A stretch of DNA of 9,470 bases from an uncultured Gammaproteobacteria bacterium (GCA_913043075.1 CAJWLI010000047.1:1-9470), one strand, 5' to 3'; counted from the stretch's first letter, positions 1 through 8,119 are shown. Program-made: numbers and translations. The notes: generated from the sequence alone by a model not told the origin.

Positions 1-2921
1 GGGCCCAAGTCGGTGCTGAGTATTTTATCTATCCATTCTTCTAACACGATCAACCAACTGTCTTCGAGGTCAAGGTTTGATAATAATTTTCTGCACTCTG
101 CTGAGTGGCTAGGCGCTTCAAAATCTATTTTTTCTAGCAAACCATGCATCGCGAGACCTGTTTTAATCCCCTTCGGGAAATGATGCTTTGACCGTCCTTG
201 ATTTTCTATTTGGATGCTCGTTTCAATTCCTTCGTCATCAAAGTCGCGAGGGTCAAAACTTTTTTCAGCAGCTCTTTTTATCATCCCTGAGTAACTAAGT
301 ATCTTCCATGTAGACTTAATATCAGGTTTTTTTGCAGGTGGCTCCGGTGAAAAAATGCTTTGCTGAGGTAAAGGCTCTTCTAGCGTTTTGCTCGTTATTT
401 TTTCGATCTCATATAGGGAAGATGGCAGAGTTGAGGAAAGATTTTGGTAAAGCGAATCGCTCTCTTTTAATTCGCGTAATGACAGAATGCGGGCGATAGC
501 AGTCTTAGACATATTTTGATCAACCTTAGGCAGACCGATATAACACCGATATTTTGCTCGCGTCAGTGAGACATATAGCAGCCTTACTTCCTCGTCAAGT
601 TCTTCGGTTTCTTCGAGGGCAGCGATTTCAGAATCACCGCGGAAATCTAGACAGGCTTTGTGGACACCGTCCTGAGGCAAATGCGCGAATGCGAACGATT
701 TTTTGTTTGTTTTTGGTTTTTTCTTAAAAGGATAAGGCATGAACACAATGTCAAACTCTAATCCCTTAGATGAGTGCATGGTCAAGATCTTGACCAACTC
801 CTCATCCGTATGAGGTCGTAGCGCATGTTTCTCGTTTTTGAAGGAATCCTGGTTGACGTATTTTGATTTTAACCAAGCTAATAATTCTGATGTTCCGGGT
901 GAAACTGCTTCTCTCTCTTGCAGTAATTCTGTTAGATGGCGAAGGTCAGTTATTTGCCTTTTCCGCTCCGCTGTCTCAAGAAGATTAGATGCAAGCCGTC
1001 TTTTCTCAATTAGGAGCGCTACCATCCGTCCGAAACCGTCACTTATCCAGGTCCGCTGATAATTCTGAAATTCCGCTATCACCGACAAGCGATATGAGTC
1101 GTTCTCTATGTCCAACGCCTCGATCTCAACCGGCGGGCTGCCAATTAAAGAGGTTGATAGAGCCGCTTTCAATTTGCCTATATTCTTTGAACAAATAATT
1201 GCTCCCAGGATCTGGATAAGGTCGTGGGCTGTTTGTTGTTTGAAAACGCTATCATTCGATAAGTTAATCGCCTCGATCTGGAACTTTTCTAACGCTTTTT
1301 TTACCATCTCTGCATCTCTTCTAGTGGCTACTAAAAATGCGATTTGACTTGGTTCGATGGAACAGCCCCCGATTTGCAGAGATTTTCCTCTTATTATTTC
1401 GGCTGCTTTAAAAGCTGCATGATTGATTAGGTTTCTAGCGGATGCCCTCTTATAAGAGAGTTGGTCTTCATCAACAAAGATATTAATCGCGGTGGTTTTT
1501 TCATTTTCCCAAGTAACTTCTGGGAGTTCTCTTTCGGAGGGTGACGAGCTAGGAAGATATTTTATGCCAGCGCTTTCTCCAAATATTGATTTTCCTTTAA
1601 AGAGATCATTTATTGCATCGATATAATTTTTGCTGGACCTCCAGTTTTCAGAGAGTGAGTACGTGCTCGTGGCTGTATTCTTTGCGTTGAGATAGGTGAA
1701 AATATCAGCTCCCCTGAAATTATATATTGCTTGTTTGGGGTCCCCGATAAGCAATAGAGAAGCCCTTGAGTCTTTTTGGCCATATATTTCGTGAAAAATA
1801 TTCCACTGGACGCTGTCGGTGTCTTGAAATTCGTCTATCATGGCGACGGGCCATTTCTCGATTAGTTTTTTCTTTAACGAAGAATTTTTTTTAAGAATTG
1901 CGTCTTCAACTTTCGGCAACAAATCATCAATTCCTAGAAATTCGGAAGAGGAGCGAGAGATTATTACCTGCCCCTTGATATGCTCAAATGCTTCTATCTT
2001 CAAGCCAACTTTATAGTTTTCGATTAAGAGCAGCAATTCATCGATCATTCGAAAAATTGGGTGTGCTAGTGGCGAGCTGTCTTTTTTTATTTTGATGATT
2101 TTATCTGAGGTGAAGATTTCCCAAAGCGCGCTCGTTAGATCTATCTCATCAGTCCGACAAAAATCCGTCATTGCGCTCGCGTTAGTTTTAATTTTTGAAT
2201 TCTTTCGAAGCCCTGATTCAGCTATTACCGACTCTAGGTCGTCTCCGATCCAAGTTCTCTTGATCTTTTCTGCTTTGTTAAAAATATCAGTTTCAGAGCC
2301 CAGTATTTTTTTAGGATTCACTGACAATTCGCCGCGATAGAGAAACGTGGCGATGGAGTTTTCTAAGGTTTTAGGTGTATCCCAAATTGAAAGCGCAAGT
2401 TTTTGGATCGATGGCGAACGTAAAAGGATGTTCGACCTAAAGAAATCCTCGCACGCCGTTTGAACATTTCTTGATTTCTCATCAGAAACTTCTTGATTGA
2501 AAAATGAACCGCATTCAAACGGATATTCTTTAAGCACCTTCGCGCAAAAGCCATGAATGGTATATACCGATGCTTGATCCACCATGCGAAGAGCGTTGAC
2601 AAGAAGCTGCTTATCTCGTTGTTTGTCTGAAGAGGCCTCAACTAAATTCCTTAGAAAAAGATCCTGGCTTGGTATTTCGAAAGCTCTCTTGGCCTCCAAA
2701 ACTCTTCTCCTTACGCGAGTTTTGAGTTCGTCCGTGGCTGCGATGGTAAAGGTTAGGATTAGAATTTCATCGATAGTCAAGGGTCCAGATCTATCTTTGC
2801 CTCTTCCTAGAAGCAACAGGATAACGAGGTTGCAGATGGTGTATGTCTTACCTGTGCCTGCGCTTGCTTCGATGAGGTGCACGCCTTTGAAGTTGATTTG
2901 ATCAGCTATCTCACTAGTCAT
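1..2921 (-). CDS. recB: RecBCD helicase-nuclease beta subunit RecB, partial (C-terminus beyond window edge)
   Basis: RecB is the 3'-5' helicase and the only nuclease subunit of exodeoxyribonuclease V, which unwinds and degrades double-strand ends and loads RecA. Reading from ATG 2921, the frame stays open to the window edge for about 973 codons; E. coli RecB has 1180, so roughly 200 residues are missing. Visible superfamily 1 motifs are Walker A EASAGTGKT (residues 18-26), TFTIAAT (57-63), a TIHGFC motif near residue 140, Walker B IDEFQDTD (362-369), GDPKQAIYNFRG (393-404), MHSSKGLEF (715-723) and LLYVSLTRA (about 781-789, arginine 788). The nuclease domain begins near residue 890. GLAMHGLLE places His926 where the E. 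coli nuclease-domain metal ligand His956 lies; the catalytic Asp/Lys residues are outside the window. The start overlaps the recC stop and lacks a strong ribosome site, which suggests translational coupling. The gene is cut by the window edge, and nothing indicates that it is broken. Confidence 0.96.
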   Translation of the reverse strand, partial: MTSEIADQINFKGVHLIEASAGTGKTYTICNLVILLLLGRGKDRSGPLTIDEILILTFTIAATDELKTRVRRRVLEAKRAFEIPSQDLFLRNLVEASSDKQRDKQLLVNALRMVDQASVYTIHGFCAKVLKEYPFECGSFFNQEVSDEKSRNVQTACEDFFRSNILLRSPSIQKLALSIWDTPKTLENSIATFLYRGELSVNPKKILGSETDIFNKAEKIKRTWIGDDLESVIAESGLRKNSKIKTNASAMTDFCRTDEIDLTSALWEIFTSDKIIKIKKDSSPLAHPIFRMIDELLLLIENYKVGLKIEAFEHIKGQVIISRSSSEFLGIDDLLPKVEDAILKKNSSLKKKLIEKWPVAMIDEFQDTDSVQWNIFHEIYGQKDSRASLLLIGDPKQAIYNFRGADIFTYLNAKNTATSTYSLSENWRSSKNYIDAINDLFKGKSIFGESAGIKYLPSSSPSERELPEVTWENEKTTAINIFVDEDQLSYKRASARNLINHAAFKAAEIIRGKSLQIGGCSIEPSQIAFLVATRRDAEMVKKALEKFQIEAINLSNDSVFKQQTAHDLIQILGAIICSKNIGKLKAALSTSLIGSPPVEIEALDIENDSYRLSVIAEFQNYQRTWISDGFGRMVALLIEKRRLASNLLETAERKRQITDLRHLTELLQEREAVSPGTSELLAWLKSKYVNQDSFKNEKHALRPHTDEELVKILTMHSSKGLEFDIVFMPYPFKKKPKTNKKSFAFAHLPQDGVHKACLDFRGDSEIAALEETEELDEEVRLLYVSLTRAKYRCYIGLPKVDQNMSKTAIARILSLRELKESDSLYQNLSSTLPSSLYEIEKITSKTLEEPLPQQSIFSPEPPAKKPDIKSTWKILSYSGMIKRAAEKSFDPRDFDDEGIETSIQIENQGRSKHHFPKGIKTGLAMHGLLEKIDFEAPSHSAECRKLLSNLDLEDSWLIVLEEWIDKILSTDLG

Positions 2922-5900
2922 TGGTAAGTGTTTTCTCTAAAGGCTCCCAAATTTCAGAAGCCAAATTAGCAAAGTTTTCGTTAAATGACTCTGTAAGGTC
3001 GAAAAGGTTGTTCCAGTATGGATCCGGCCCTTCAGAAAAACTATATTCGTTGGTCCATTCAGCCACCAATTTATCAAGCGCTGGTCTTTGATCTTTTCCA
3101 TTTTTTAAATCTCTGTTAAGGGTTCTCGCTTGTTTTGGAGGGAAAAAAACAGGTGCCTCTATGCCCTTTTGATATACCCGTATAAAAACCGAAAGATATT
3201 TTTTAGCAGTTCTTGCCTCGATGGGTTGTAGGGATAAAGTTCGGATCTGATCTTTATCTCCCCTGTGAACCAACTTAGTCTCTATTTCCTCGATCAGGTT
3301 TGCGGCGAGATGAGTAATCCAGTCCTGCAAGATTTGACGATCTTTAAGCCTTCCGACTCGTGCTTGAATTATCGCGTCTTGGTAAACATTCTGAATATCG
3401 ATTTGTAAGTTGAAAGGCCCGATCGCTACCGCTTTTTCGATTTGTCGTTTGCTTCTCATCTCGTTTGCTATTACCGAGTAGATTTCCTCGCCTCTTCTAA
3501 TAGCTTTTTTTAAGAGCGTCTCTCCTAGTGCATTTGAGGGTATAATTCCCGCATGAAGCGTCTGGGAGTATAAATCCTCAATTGACTCATTTTGTTTTAA
3601 AGATTCAAGGGCGGCTTCCGCTATTTTATAATCGTCCAGGGAACTTGCCTCGAAAGGTTCGGTATCTAAAACTATGTTTGCCTCTCTCTCGTAATAAACC
3701 CCTAGTTTCTTTTGAAGAAAAAATCTCGCAGAATGACCAAAGAAAGCCTTCAATTCACTAAGGTTAACGTGATCTTGCTGCAGTGCCTGACCATTTAATG
3801 CTGAACCTTCTGTAGGAGCATGTCTTTCTTCTTCTTTTTTATTGAACCATGTGCTCGAGAAAGTTTGAGCCTCGTCGCCTCGGAAATATTTTGAGTCATA
3901 GGGGTTGAGCTTATGCGTCACAAGTTTTTGTTCCTCAAAAATAGTCTCTAGGTACTCGTGCCATTCACTAACTATTGCCGATGGAGCTGAGCTGAGATTT
4001 TGATTCGCATTTTCACCAACGTAACTGACATAAAAAATTTCTTCGGCAGCTAAGATCGACTCAAGGAAGATATATCTATCATCTTTGTTTTTTGATCGGT
4101 CTCCCTTTCGTATATCCTTGCGCTCTAATCTTAGATCAAAAGTGTTTGGATTCTCAGTTCTTGGGAATTCTCCTTGATTGAGTCCAAGTATGCAGATCAT
4201 CCGATAAGGTATTCCTCGCATTGGCAGAAGGTTGGAAAATGTTATTCCTCCCGAAGTGGATCGACTGATTGAAATCTGATCTTCGAGCTTGTTTTTTAGG
4301 GCTCGGAGAAAGGTTTCTCTTGAGATTTCATCCTTGAACTCAGCTACTGATGTCTCGAGCCTCAAATCCTCTAATGCCGCGCGGAGTTGCCTCTCAAGCA
4401 TGACTTCAGTTTCCTTCGGATCGAAAAACTTCACCAGCAGCTCTTGTATTATTTCAAGCCATCTTTCGATGGGGTATTGGTTATTTATTTCTTTCCTAAA
4501 CTCATCTAGATGATCCATGAATCGGCATAAAGACTCCAACAGCGGAGCATCTTCGAGGGGTATTTCCATTGGTTGTATTTCTTGCCATGGGCCATGATTC
4601 TCTCCCATAACGACGCCCATAAGTAACCTGTCTAGACCAAATCTCCAAGTATTCCGATCATCAGGGGGGAGGTCCCAGTTTTTACTCTTGGATTCCCCGT
4701 CTAGTTCCCATCGAATTCCAGAATCACTGATCCAGATTGCAAGTTTCTCCAAATCATCAGAGTTGATTGCGTGTGCTCTGGCAATCGACGGTACCTCAAG
4801 GAATTCGATTATTTCCTGGCCTGTAATACGGCTATCGGGCAGAGACAGAAGTTTTATAACACTGTTGAAAAAAGATGAATTCTCTTTGAGAGCGGAACTA
4901 TTGATTGAAAACGGTATTTCGTTTTTGAAGTTTGCCTTTATGATTGCTGCGTAAAGTTGTATGTCTGGAGCAGCGACGAGAATATCTTTCGGTTGCAAAG
5001 CCTCAGTTTTATTGAGGGCTCTGAATATCTGATCTTTTAAAACCTCTATCTCTCTTGTTCTGCTGTGACAAGAATGAATTTGTATTGACTGATCTGACCT
5101 CACAGTTTCTCGGCTATGCTTTTCCGAGAAAACATTCTCTTCACTATAACTGAGATTAAAGATTTGGTTCTTAACGAAGCCAAGGTCCGTTTTTTGATTT
5201 GGCTCGCTGAAGATATCAAACGTTTGCAAATTTTCAACGTCGTTTAATAACTCAAAATAATCTCTCCCCAATTGTCCAAGAGAAGCAAGTATGGGCTGCC
5301 CGGTTTCAAAATAACTTTCCTGAAGAACTGGTGAAGCATTATTTTTGATTGCCTTCAAAGATCTTCGAGCTCTTTCTGCCTCAGAGATGATGTCTCCCCA
5401 ATATTCGTGACATGGATTTAGAAAGTAGATGTCAACATCCATGAACTCGGAGAGTCGTCGAAAAGTCTCTATTTGGATCGGCGGCATCGAGGTTATTCCA
5501 AAGATCGAGAGTTTGGGCCATGGCAAGTGTGCGTCTCGACTGATTTTGTTCATTGCGAGCTTGTGAAGAGCTGCCCTGTGAAGTTTAGATTTGCCTCTCA
5601 AATCCTCTCGAAGCTCCTGCCACATAGACGCCTGCCATTCTTCCTCTTTAGAGGCAAAGCCACCCTTGCTTGACTCCCAGGCTAAAACCCAATCGGGCCG
5701 GTACATCAAATACTCGTCAAACAGTGAGGCGAGCTCATTCGATAGTTCGTAAAGGCGCAGGTTTCTTTTTTTTTCCGGGTCCAAATAATCGGCGATGTCC
5801 TGATTTGAAGATGGGCCTTTTTCTAATATCCTCATTAATCTCCAAACCATTATTTCTCTTTCGTAAGGAGAACGATCAAGATCGGCGATTTCTGGCGTTA

Positions 5901-6120
5901 AGCACTTATAAAGCTTCCACAAAAATGAGGCGGGGAGTTGAAAGTCAATGTTTGAGGAAATTCCTTTGAGCTCGGTTATTTGCAGCTGCAACCAGTATCT
6001 AAGTTCAAAGCTTTGAGTGATAACTGTTGAGCTCTTGAAAGGGTCTTTTACTTCTGGTTCATTTTTACAGAAAGCGATCGCTAAATTGCGCAGTTTATTA
6101 GATTGGAATAATCGGAACAT
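2914..6120 (-). CDS. recC: RecBCD gamma subunit RecC (Chi-recognition subunit)
   Basis: RecC is the scaffold of exodeoxyribonuclease V. It splits the DNA strands and scans the 3' strand for Chi, using degenerate helicase and nuclease folds. This protein is about 1068 residues; E. coli RecC has 1122. RecC-like stretches run along its whole length: MFRLFQSNKL at the start, IDFQLPASFLW (59-68), LFDEYLMYRPDW (133-144), NPCHEYWGD (235-243), CHSRTREIEVL (351-361), NTWRFGLDRLLMG (490-502), GLNQGEFPR (646-654), GDRSKNKDDRY (673-683) and a C-terminal nuclease-like part opening near LSELKAFFGHSARFF. ATG 6120 is preferred because family members begin M-[FL]-R-[VL]. A GTG at 6129 would add three residues (MKG), and neither start has an ideally spaced ribosome site. 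recB follows with an 8-base overlap and no ptrA-like protease gene between them, unlike E. coli. Several Chi-pocket positions differ from E. coli (see findings). Confidence 0.96.
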   Translation of the reverse strand: MFRLFQSNKLRNLAIAFCKNEPEVKDPFKSSTVITQSFELRYWLQLQITELKGISSNIDFQLPASFLWKLYKCLTPEIADLDRSPYEREIMVWRLMRILEKGPSSNQDIADYLDPEKKRNLRLYELSNELASLFDEYLMYRPDWVLAWESSKGGFASKEEEWQASMWQELREDLRGKSKLHRAALHKLAMNKISRDAHLPWPKLSIFGITSMPPIQIETFRRLSEFMDVDIYFLNPCHEYWGDIISEAERARRSLKAIKNNASPVLQESYFETGQPILASLGQLGRDYFELLNDVENLQTFDIFSEPNQKTDLGFVKNQIFNLSYSEENVFSEKHSRETVRSDQSIQIHSCHSRTREIEVLKDQIFRALNKTEALQPKDILVAAPDIQLYAAIIKANFKNEIPFSINSSALKENSSFFNSVIKLLSLPDSRITGQEIIEFLEVPSIARAHAINSDDLEKLAIWISDSGIRWELDGESKSKNWDLPPDDRNTWRFGLDRLLMGVVMGENHGPWQEIQPMEIPLEDAPLLESLCRFMDHLDEFRKEINNQYPIERWLEIIQELLVKFFDPKETEVMLERQLRAALEDLRLETSVAEFKDEISRETFLRALKNKLEDQISISRSTSGGITFSNLLPMRGIPYRMICILGLNQGEFPRTENPNTFDLRLERKDIRKGDRSKNKDDRYIFLESILAAEEIFYVSYVGENANQNLSSAPSAIVSEWHEYLETIFEEQKLVTHKLNPYDSKYFRGDEAQTFSSTWFNKKEEERHAPTEGSALNGQALQQDHVNLSELKAFFGHSARFFLQKKLGVYYEREANIVLDTEPFEASSLDDYKIAEAALESLKQNESIEDLYSQTLHAGIIPSNALGETLLKKAIRRGEEIYSVIANEMRSKRQIEKAVAIGPFNLQIDIQNVYQDAIIQARVGRLKDRQILQDWITHLAANLIEEIETKLVHRGDKDQIRTLSLQPIEARTAKKYLSVFIRVYQKGIEAPVFFPPKQARTLNRDLKNGKDQRPALDKLVAEWTNEYSFSEGPDPYWNNLFDLTESFNENFANLASEIWEPLEKTLTND

Positions 6121-6219
6121 TCCTTTCACATCCCTACTTTTATCTGTGAATCTGTAAAATACCTAGCGTCGCGGCTTTCAGAACCTGTCCCTGTCAAATT
6201 CCCTACCGTTGGTCTACTG

Positions 6220-6249
6220 AAGACACTAAGCCTAAATTCCTAATATAAT
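6220..6249 (+). promoter_or_regulatory. Candidate sigma-70 promoter for the EamA transporter gene
   Basis: A perfect -10 box TATAAT lies at 6244-6249. It is preceded by AAGACA at 6220-6225, which matches TTGACA at four of six positions, with an 18-base spacer. Transcription would start near 6256, giving a leader of under 20 bases that still contains the ribosome site at 6262-6267. The perfect -10, the position and the match to the gene start make this the best promoter in the window. It has not been tested. Confidence 0.5.
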
Positions 6250-6261
6250 GCCATATTCAGA

Positions 6262-6267
6262 AAGGGA
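6262..6267 (+). promoter_or_regulatory. Ribosome binding site that supports a TTG start
   Basis: AAGGGA lies five bases before TTG 6273, a normal Shine-Dalgarno distance. Together with the well-placed membrane segment straight after the start, it supports initiation at this rare codon over a later ATG. Confidence 0.6.
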
Positions 6268-6272
6268 ATCAC

Positions 6273-7139
6273 TTGCCAAAATATTTGCCAATCACCGCTG
6301 CCTGTATTTCAACGGGTATTGGCGGCTTAGTCGCTGTATACACTAGGCTATTGGTCCAAGGATATGATCCTGTTTCCCTTGGTGTTCTTCGTTACGGTAT
6401 CGCCTTGATCTGTCTCTTGACTGGAGTTCTGTTTGTTCGCGACAGATTCATAAAAAGAGTTGATCGTTTGCCAATGGCCCTGATTGGAATACTTTTCTTT
6501 AGTTTTTTTCCTATTGGTTTTTCAGTTGCTTTGAAATACACGACGGCAGCTCAGGGTGCTCTGGTTTTTTCTGTGATGCCCATAATAACAATTATTCTCG
6601 CTGGCCTCGCAAGGCGAGAAAAAATAACACTTATGAAGCTCTTCGGCTCATTTTTAGTTTTTTTTGGTGTCGCGTCGGTCGTCGATCTAGATTTTCAGGG
6701 TAAGGGTGAGACCTTCTTCGGCAATCTGATCATGTTCTGCATGGCTTTCTTGGGCGCTGTTTTTAATGTGCTCGCCCGACCTTACCTTCAAAAATACAAT
6801 AAACTCCTCGCAACCACTTGGTTTATGTTGTGGGGTTGGCTAGGCATGGTCGCGGTTTTAATTAGTTCCAGCGAGCTCAACTTTTATATTCCTTCTCCAG
6901 ATATTTGGTTAATTATCATCCTGTTGGGCTCTCTCGGAGGAGCGCTTCCTATTTTCTTGTTTAACTGGGCCTTGGGTAACATTGAGTCAACAAAGGTTGC
7001 GGTAAGCATAGGGTTTAATCCTCTAGTGGCGGCTTTGGCAGGCATTTTTGTTCTGTCAGAGGCGGTTAATGCGGCAATGTTTTTTGGTTTAGCTATGGTG
7101 GTGTTCGGTGTTCTAGCTGCGAACTGGAGCAGTCGATAG
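6273..7139 (+). CDS. EamA/DMT-family transporter, substrate unknown
   Basis: The product is a 288-residue inner-membrane protein with about ten hydrophobic segments, the usual size and topology of the drug/metabolite transporter superfamily. Two homologous EamA halves can be seen, about residues 5-138 and 148-286. Family-typical stretches are LGVLRYGIAL (36-45), ALKYTTAAQGALVFSVMPI (86-104), which ends the first half, and NWALGNIESTKVAVSIGFNP (231-250) followed by FVLSEAVN (259-266) in the second half. A charged loop RRE near residue 114 also fits the family. Members export or import amino acids, metabolites or drugs, so the substrate cannot be assigned from sequence. The gene starts with TTG, has its own promoter-like sequence and ribosome site, and runs divergently from recC. 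The next gene on the same strand begins 108 bases after its stop. The family assignment is firm and the direction of transport is unknown. Confidence 0.93.
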   Translation: MPKYLPITAACISTGIGGLVAVYTRLLVQGYDPVSLGVLRYGIALICLLTGVLFVRDRFIKRVDRLPMALIGILFFSFFPIGFSVALKYTTAAQGALVFSVMPIITIILAGLARREKITLMKLFGSFLVFFGVASVVDLDFQGKGETFFGNLIMFCMAFLGAVFNVLARPYLQKYNKLLATTWFMLWGWLGMVAVLISSSELNFYIPSPDIWLIIILLGSLGGALPIFLFNWALGNIESTKVAVSIGFNPLVAALAGIFVLSEAVNAAMFFGLAMVVFGVLAANWSSR

Positions 7140-7161
7140 GCGTCTCCGAGGAGTGTTCGAA

Positions 7162-7189
7162 GCTTAAAAAAATTGATTTAAGTTTAAGC
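7162..7189. repeat. AT-rich inverted repeat between transporter and crotonase genes
   Basis: GCTTAAA (7162-7168) and TTTAAGC (7183-7189) form a perfect seven-base inverted repeat around 14 bases. A second TTTAAG copy (7177-7182) sits directly before the right arm, so the right side is a tandem TTTAAG-TTTAAG. No T-run follows on the plus strand, so it is a poor terminator. Its place upstream of the crotonase gene would suit an operator, but no known regulator motif was recognised. Confidence 0.4.
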
Positions 7190-7234
7190 GACATTCATTC
7201 ATGCTCAGGTCACGAAGGAGTTCTAACTTATTTT

Positions 7235-7240
7235 AGGAGG
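7235..7240 (+). promoter_or_regulatory. Consensus ribosome binding site of the crotonase gene
   Basis: AGGAGG is a full Shine-Dalgarno match seven bases before ATG 7248. It fixes the start and predicts strong translation compared with recB or recC. Confidence 0.75.
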
Positions 7241-7247
7241 TTGTTCT

Positions 7248-8099
7248 ATGGTTTACGCTTATCAGACTCTAGAAGTTACTCAGAGGGTATCGGTTGTCGA
7301 AGTTACAATTAACAATCCACCGCTGAACGTGATGACTCTGCAGCTTTATTCCGACTTAGTCGAATTTACCGAAAAGGTCGAGCACGATGACTCCGTAAAA
7401 GTAATAATTTTTCAAAGTGCAAACCCCGACTTTTTTATTGCCCATTTTGATGTCGAGGCCATATTAGAGTTTCCAACTGATTCGCCAGCCAAAAGATCAG
7501 AGAAACTCTCTGATTTTCATCTGATGTGCGAGAGAGTAAGGACCATGCCCAAAGCAACAATTGCAAAGATTGCAGGCAGGGCAGGCGGTGGTGGCAATGA
7601 ATTCGCCGCCTCCTGCGATATGCGGTTTGGTCTGCTAGAGAAAACTATTATTAACCAAATGGAAGTTGCGCTGGGGATCCTGCCAGGTGGCACCGGCACC
7701 CAAAGTCTCCCTCGGTTAATTGGTCGGGGGAGAGCAATGGAAGTTTGTCTAGGTTGCGATGATTTGGATGCGAAAACTGCTGAGAGTTGGGGTTATTTAA
7801 ACAGGGCGTTTAATTCTAAGTCTAAACTCGACGAATTTATAAAAAATTTATCAGACAGAATTTCATCCTGGCCGATTGAAGCAATCTCTAGATGTAAGGC
7901 TTCGATTAATAACTCAGAAACATCCTGGCAAGATGGACTAGTAGAGGAAGCTTTTCTTTTTCAAGAAACTCTGCGCACAAAAACTGCACAAACAAATATG
8001 CGAACCGCATTAAATTTAGGTTTGCAAACGTTTGACGGTGAAACGAATATGGGTCAACTTTGTCTCGAGTTTGGCCGGGCTGCGGCGAATAAGCGGTAG
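7248..8099 (+). CDS. Enoyl-CoA hydratase/isomerase family (crotonase-fold) protein
   Basis: The 283-residue protein has the crotonase fold; family members hydrate, isomerise or cleave acyl-CoA thioesters, usually in the cytoplasm. Seen in order are the N-terminal INNPPLNVMT (21-30), an oxyanion-hole strand FFIAHFDV (62-69), the second oxyanion-hole stretch IAGRAGGGGNEFAASCDMR (108-126), and the substrate-pocket segment MEVALGILPGGTGTQSLPRL (138-157) followed by IGRGRAMEVCL. Glu118 and Glu139 match the two catalytic glutamates of classical enoyl-CoA hydratase (Glu144 and Glu164 of the rat enzyme), so hydratase chemistry is possible. The first oxyanion motif has AHFD where the classical enzyme has AGAD, a variant I associate with less-studied subfamilies. 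The C-terminal tail after about residue 225 is helical in character and may help assembly. The dehydrogenase gene starts 92 bases after the stop, probably in the same transcript. The exact substrate is unknown. Confidence 0.9.
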   Translation: MVYAYQTLEVTQRVSVVEVTINNPPLNVMTLQLYSDLVEFTEKVEHDDSVKVIIFQSANPDFFIAHFDVEAILEFPTDSPAKRSEKLSDFHLMCERVRTMPKATIAKIAGRAGGGGNEFAASCDMRFGLLEKTIINQMEVALGILPGGTGTQSLPRLIGRGRAMEVCLGCDDLDAKTAESWGYLNRAFNSKSKLDEFIKNLSDRISSWPIEAISRCKASINNSETSWQDGLVEEAFLFQETLRTKTAQTNMRTALNLGLQTFDGETNMGQLCLEFGRAAANKR

Positions 8100-8119
8100 C
8101 GCAATATTTGAGACAAAGT
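8057..8119. repeat. Ten-base inverted repeat spanning the crotonase stop codon
   Basis: ACTTTGTCTC (8057-8066), inside the last codons of the crotonase gene, is perfectly complementary to GAGACAAAGT (8110-8119), just after its stop. In RNA the stem can extend to 14 pairs, using bases 8067-8070 with 8106-8109 and including two G-U pairs. The loop contains a small GCCG/CGGC hairpin (8074-8086) and the stop codon. No T-run follows, so a plain terminator is unlikely. Confidence 0.55.

Larger units (their letters stand above)
6130..6272. other. Divergent intergenic region between recC and the transporter gene
   Basis: These 143 bases separate the two divergent genes. On the plus strand they contain a good sigma-70-like promoter for the transporter. 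On the minus strand there is a perfect TTGACA (6197 to 6192), but at 17 bases spacing it is followed by CCGCGA, not a -10 box. TATTTT further downstream is a weak -10 candidate with no good partner. A tandem six-base repeat (CCTGTC twice, 6184-6195) overlaps the TTGACA. No LexA-type box (CTG-N10-CAG) was found. Nothing else was recognised. Confidence 0.6.

Noticed and set aside
838..1347. Plus-strand open frames opposite recB
   Set aside because: They lie fully inside the continuous recB frame on the other strand, have no recognisable motifs and no ribosome sites, and give low-complexity serine-rich translations typical of antisense shadows.
1..2921. recB as a broken or frameshifted gene
   Set aside because: Reading by hand from ATG 2921 the frame has no stop and carries all helicase motifs in the right order; it is only cut by the window edge.
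6130..6272. LexA-type SOS box upstream of recC
   Set aside because: Several CTGT words occur, but none is followed by a properly spaced CAG.
7144..7153. CTCC-GA-GGAG hairpin after the transporter stop as a terminator
   Set aside because: The two-base loop is too small to form and no T-run follows.
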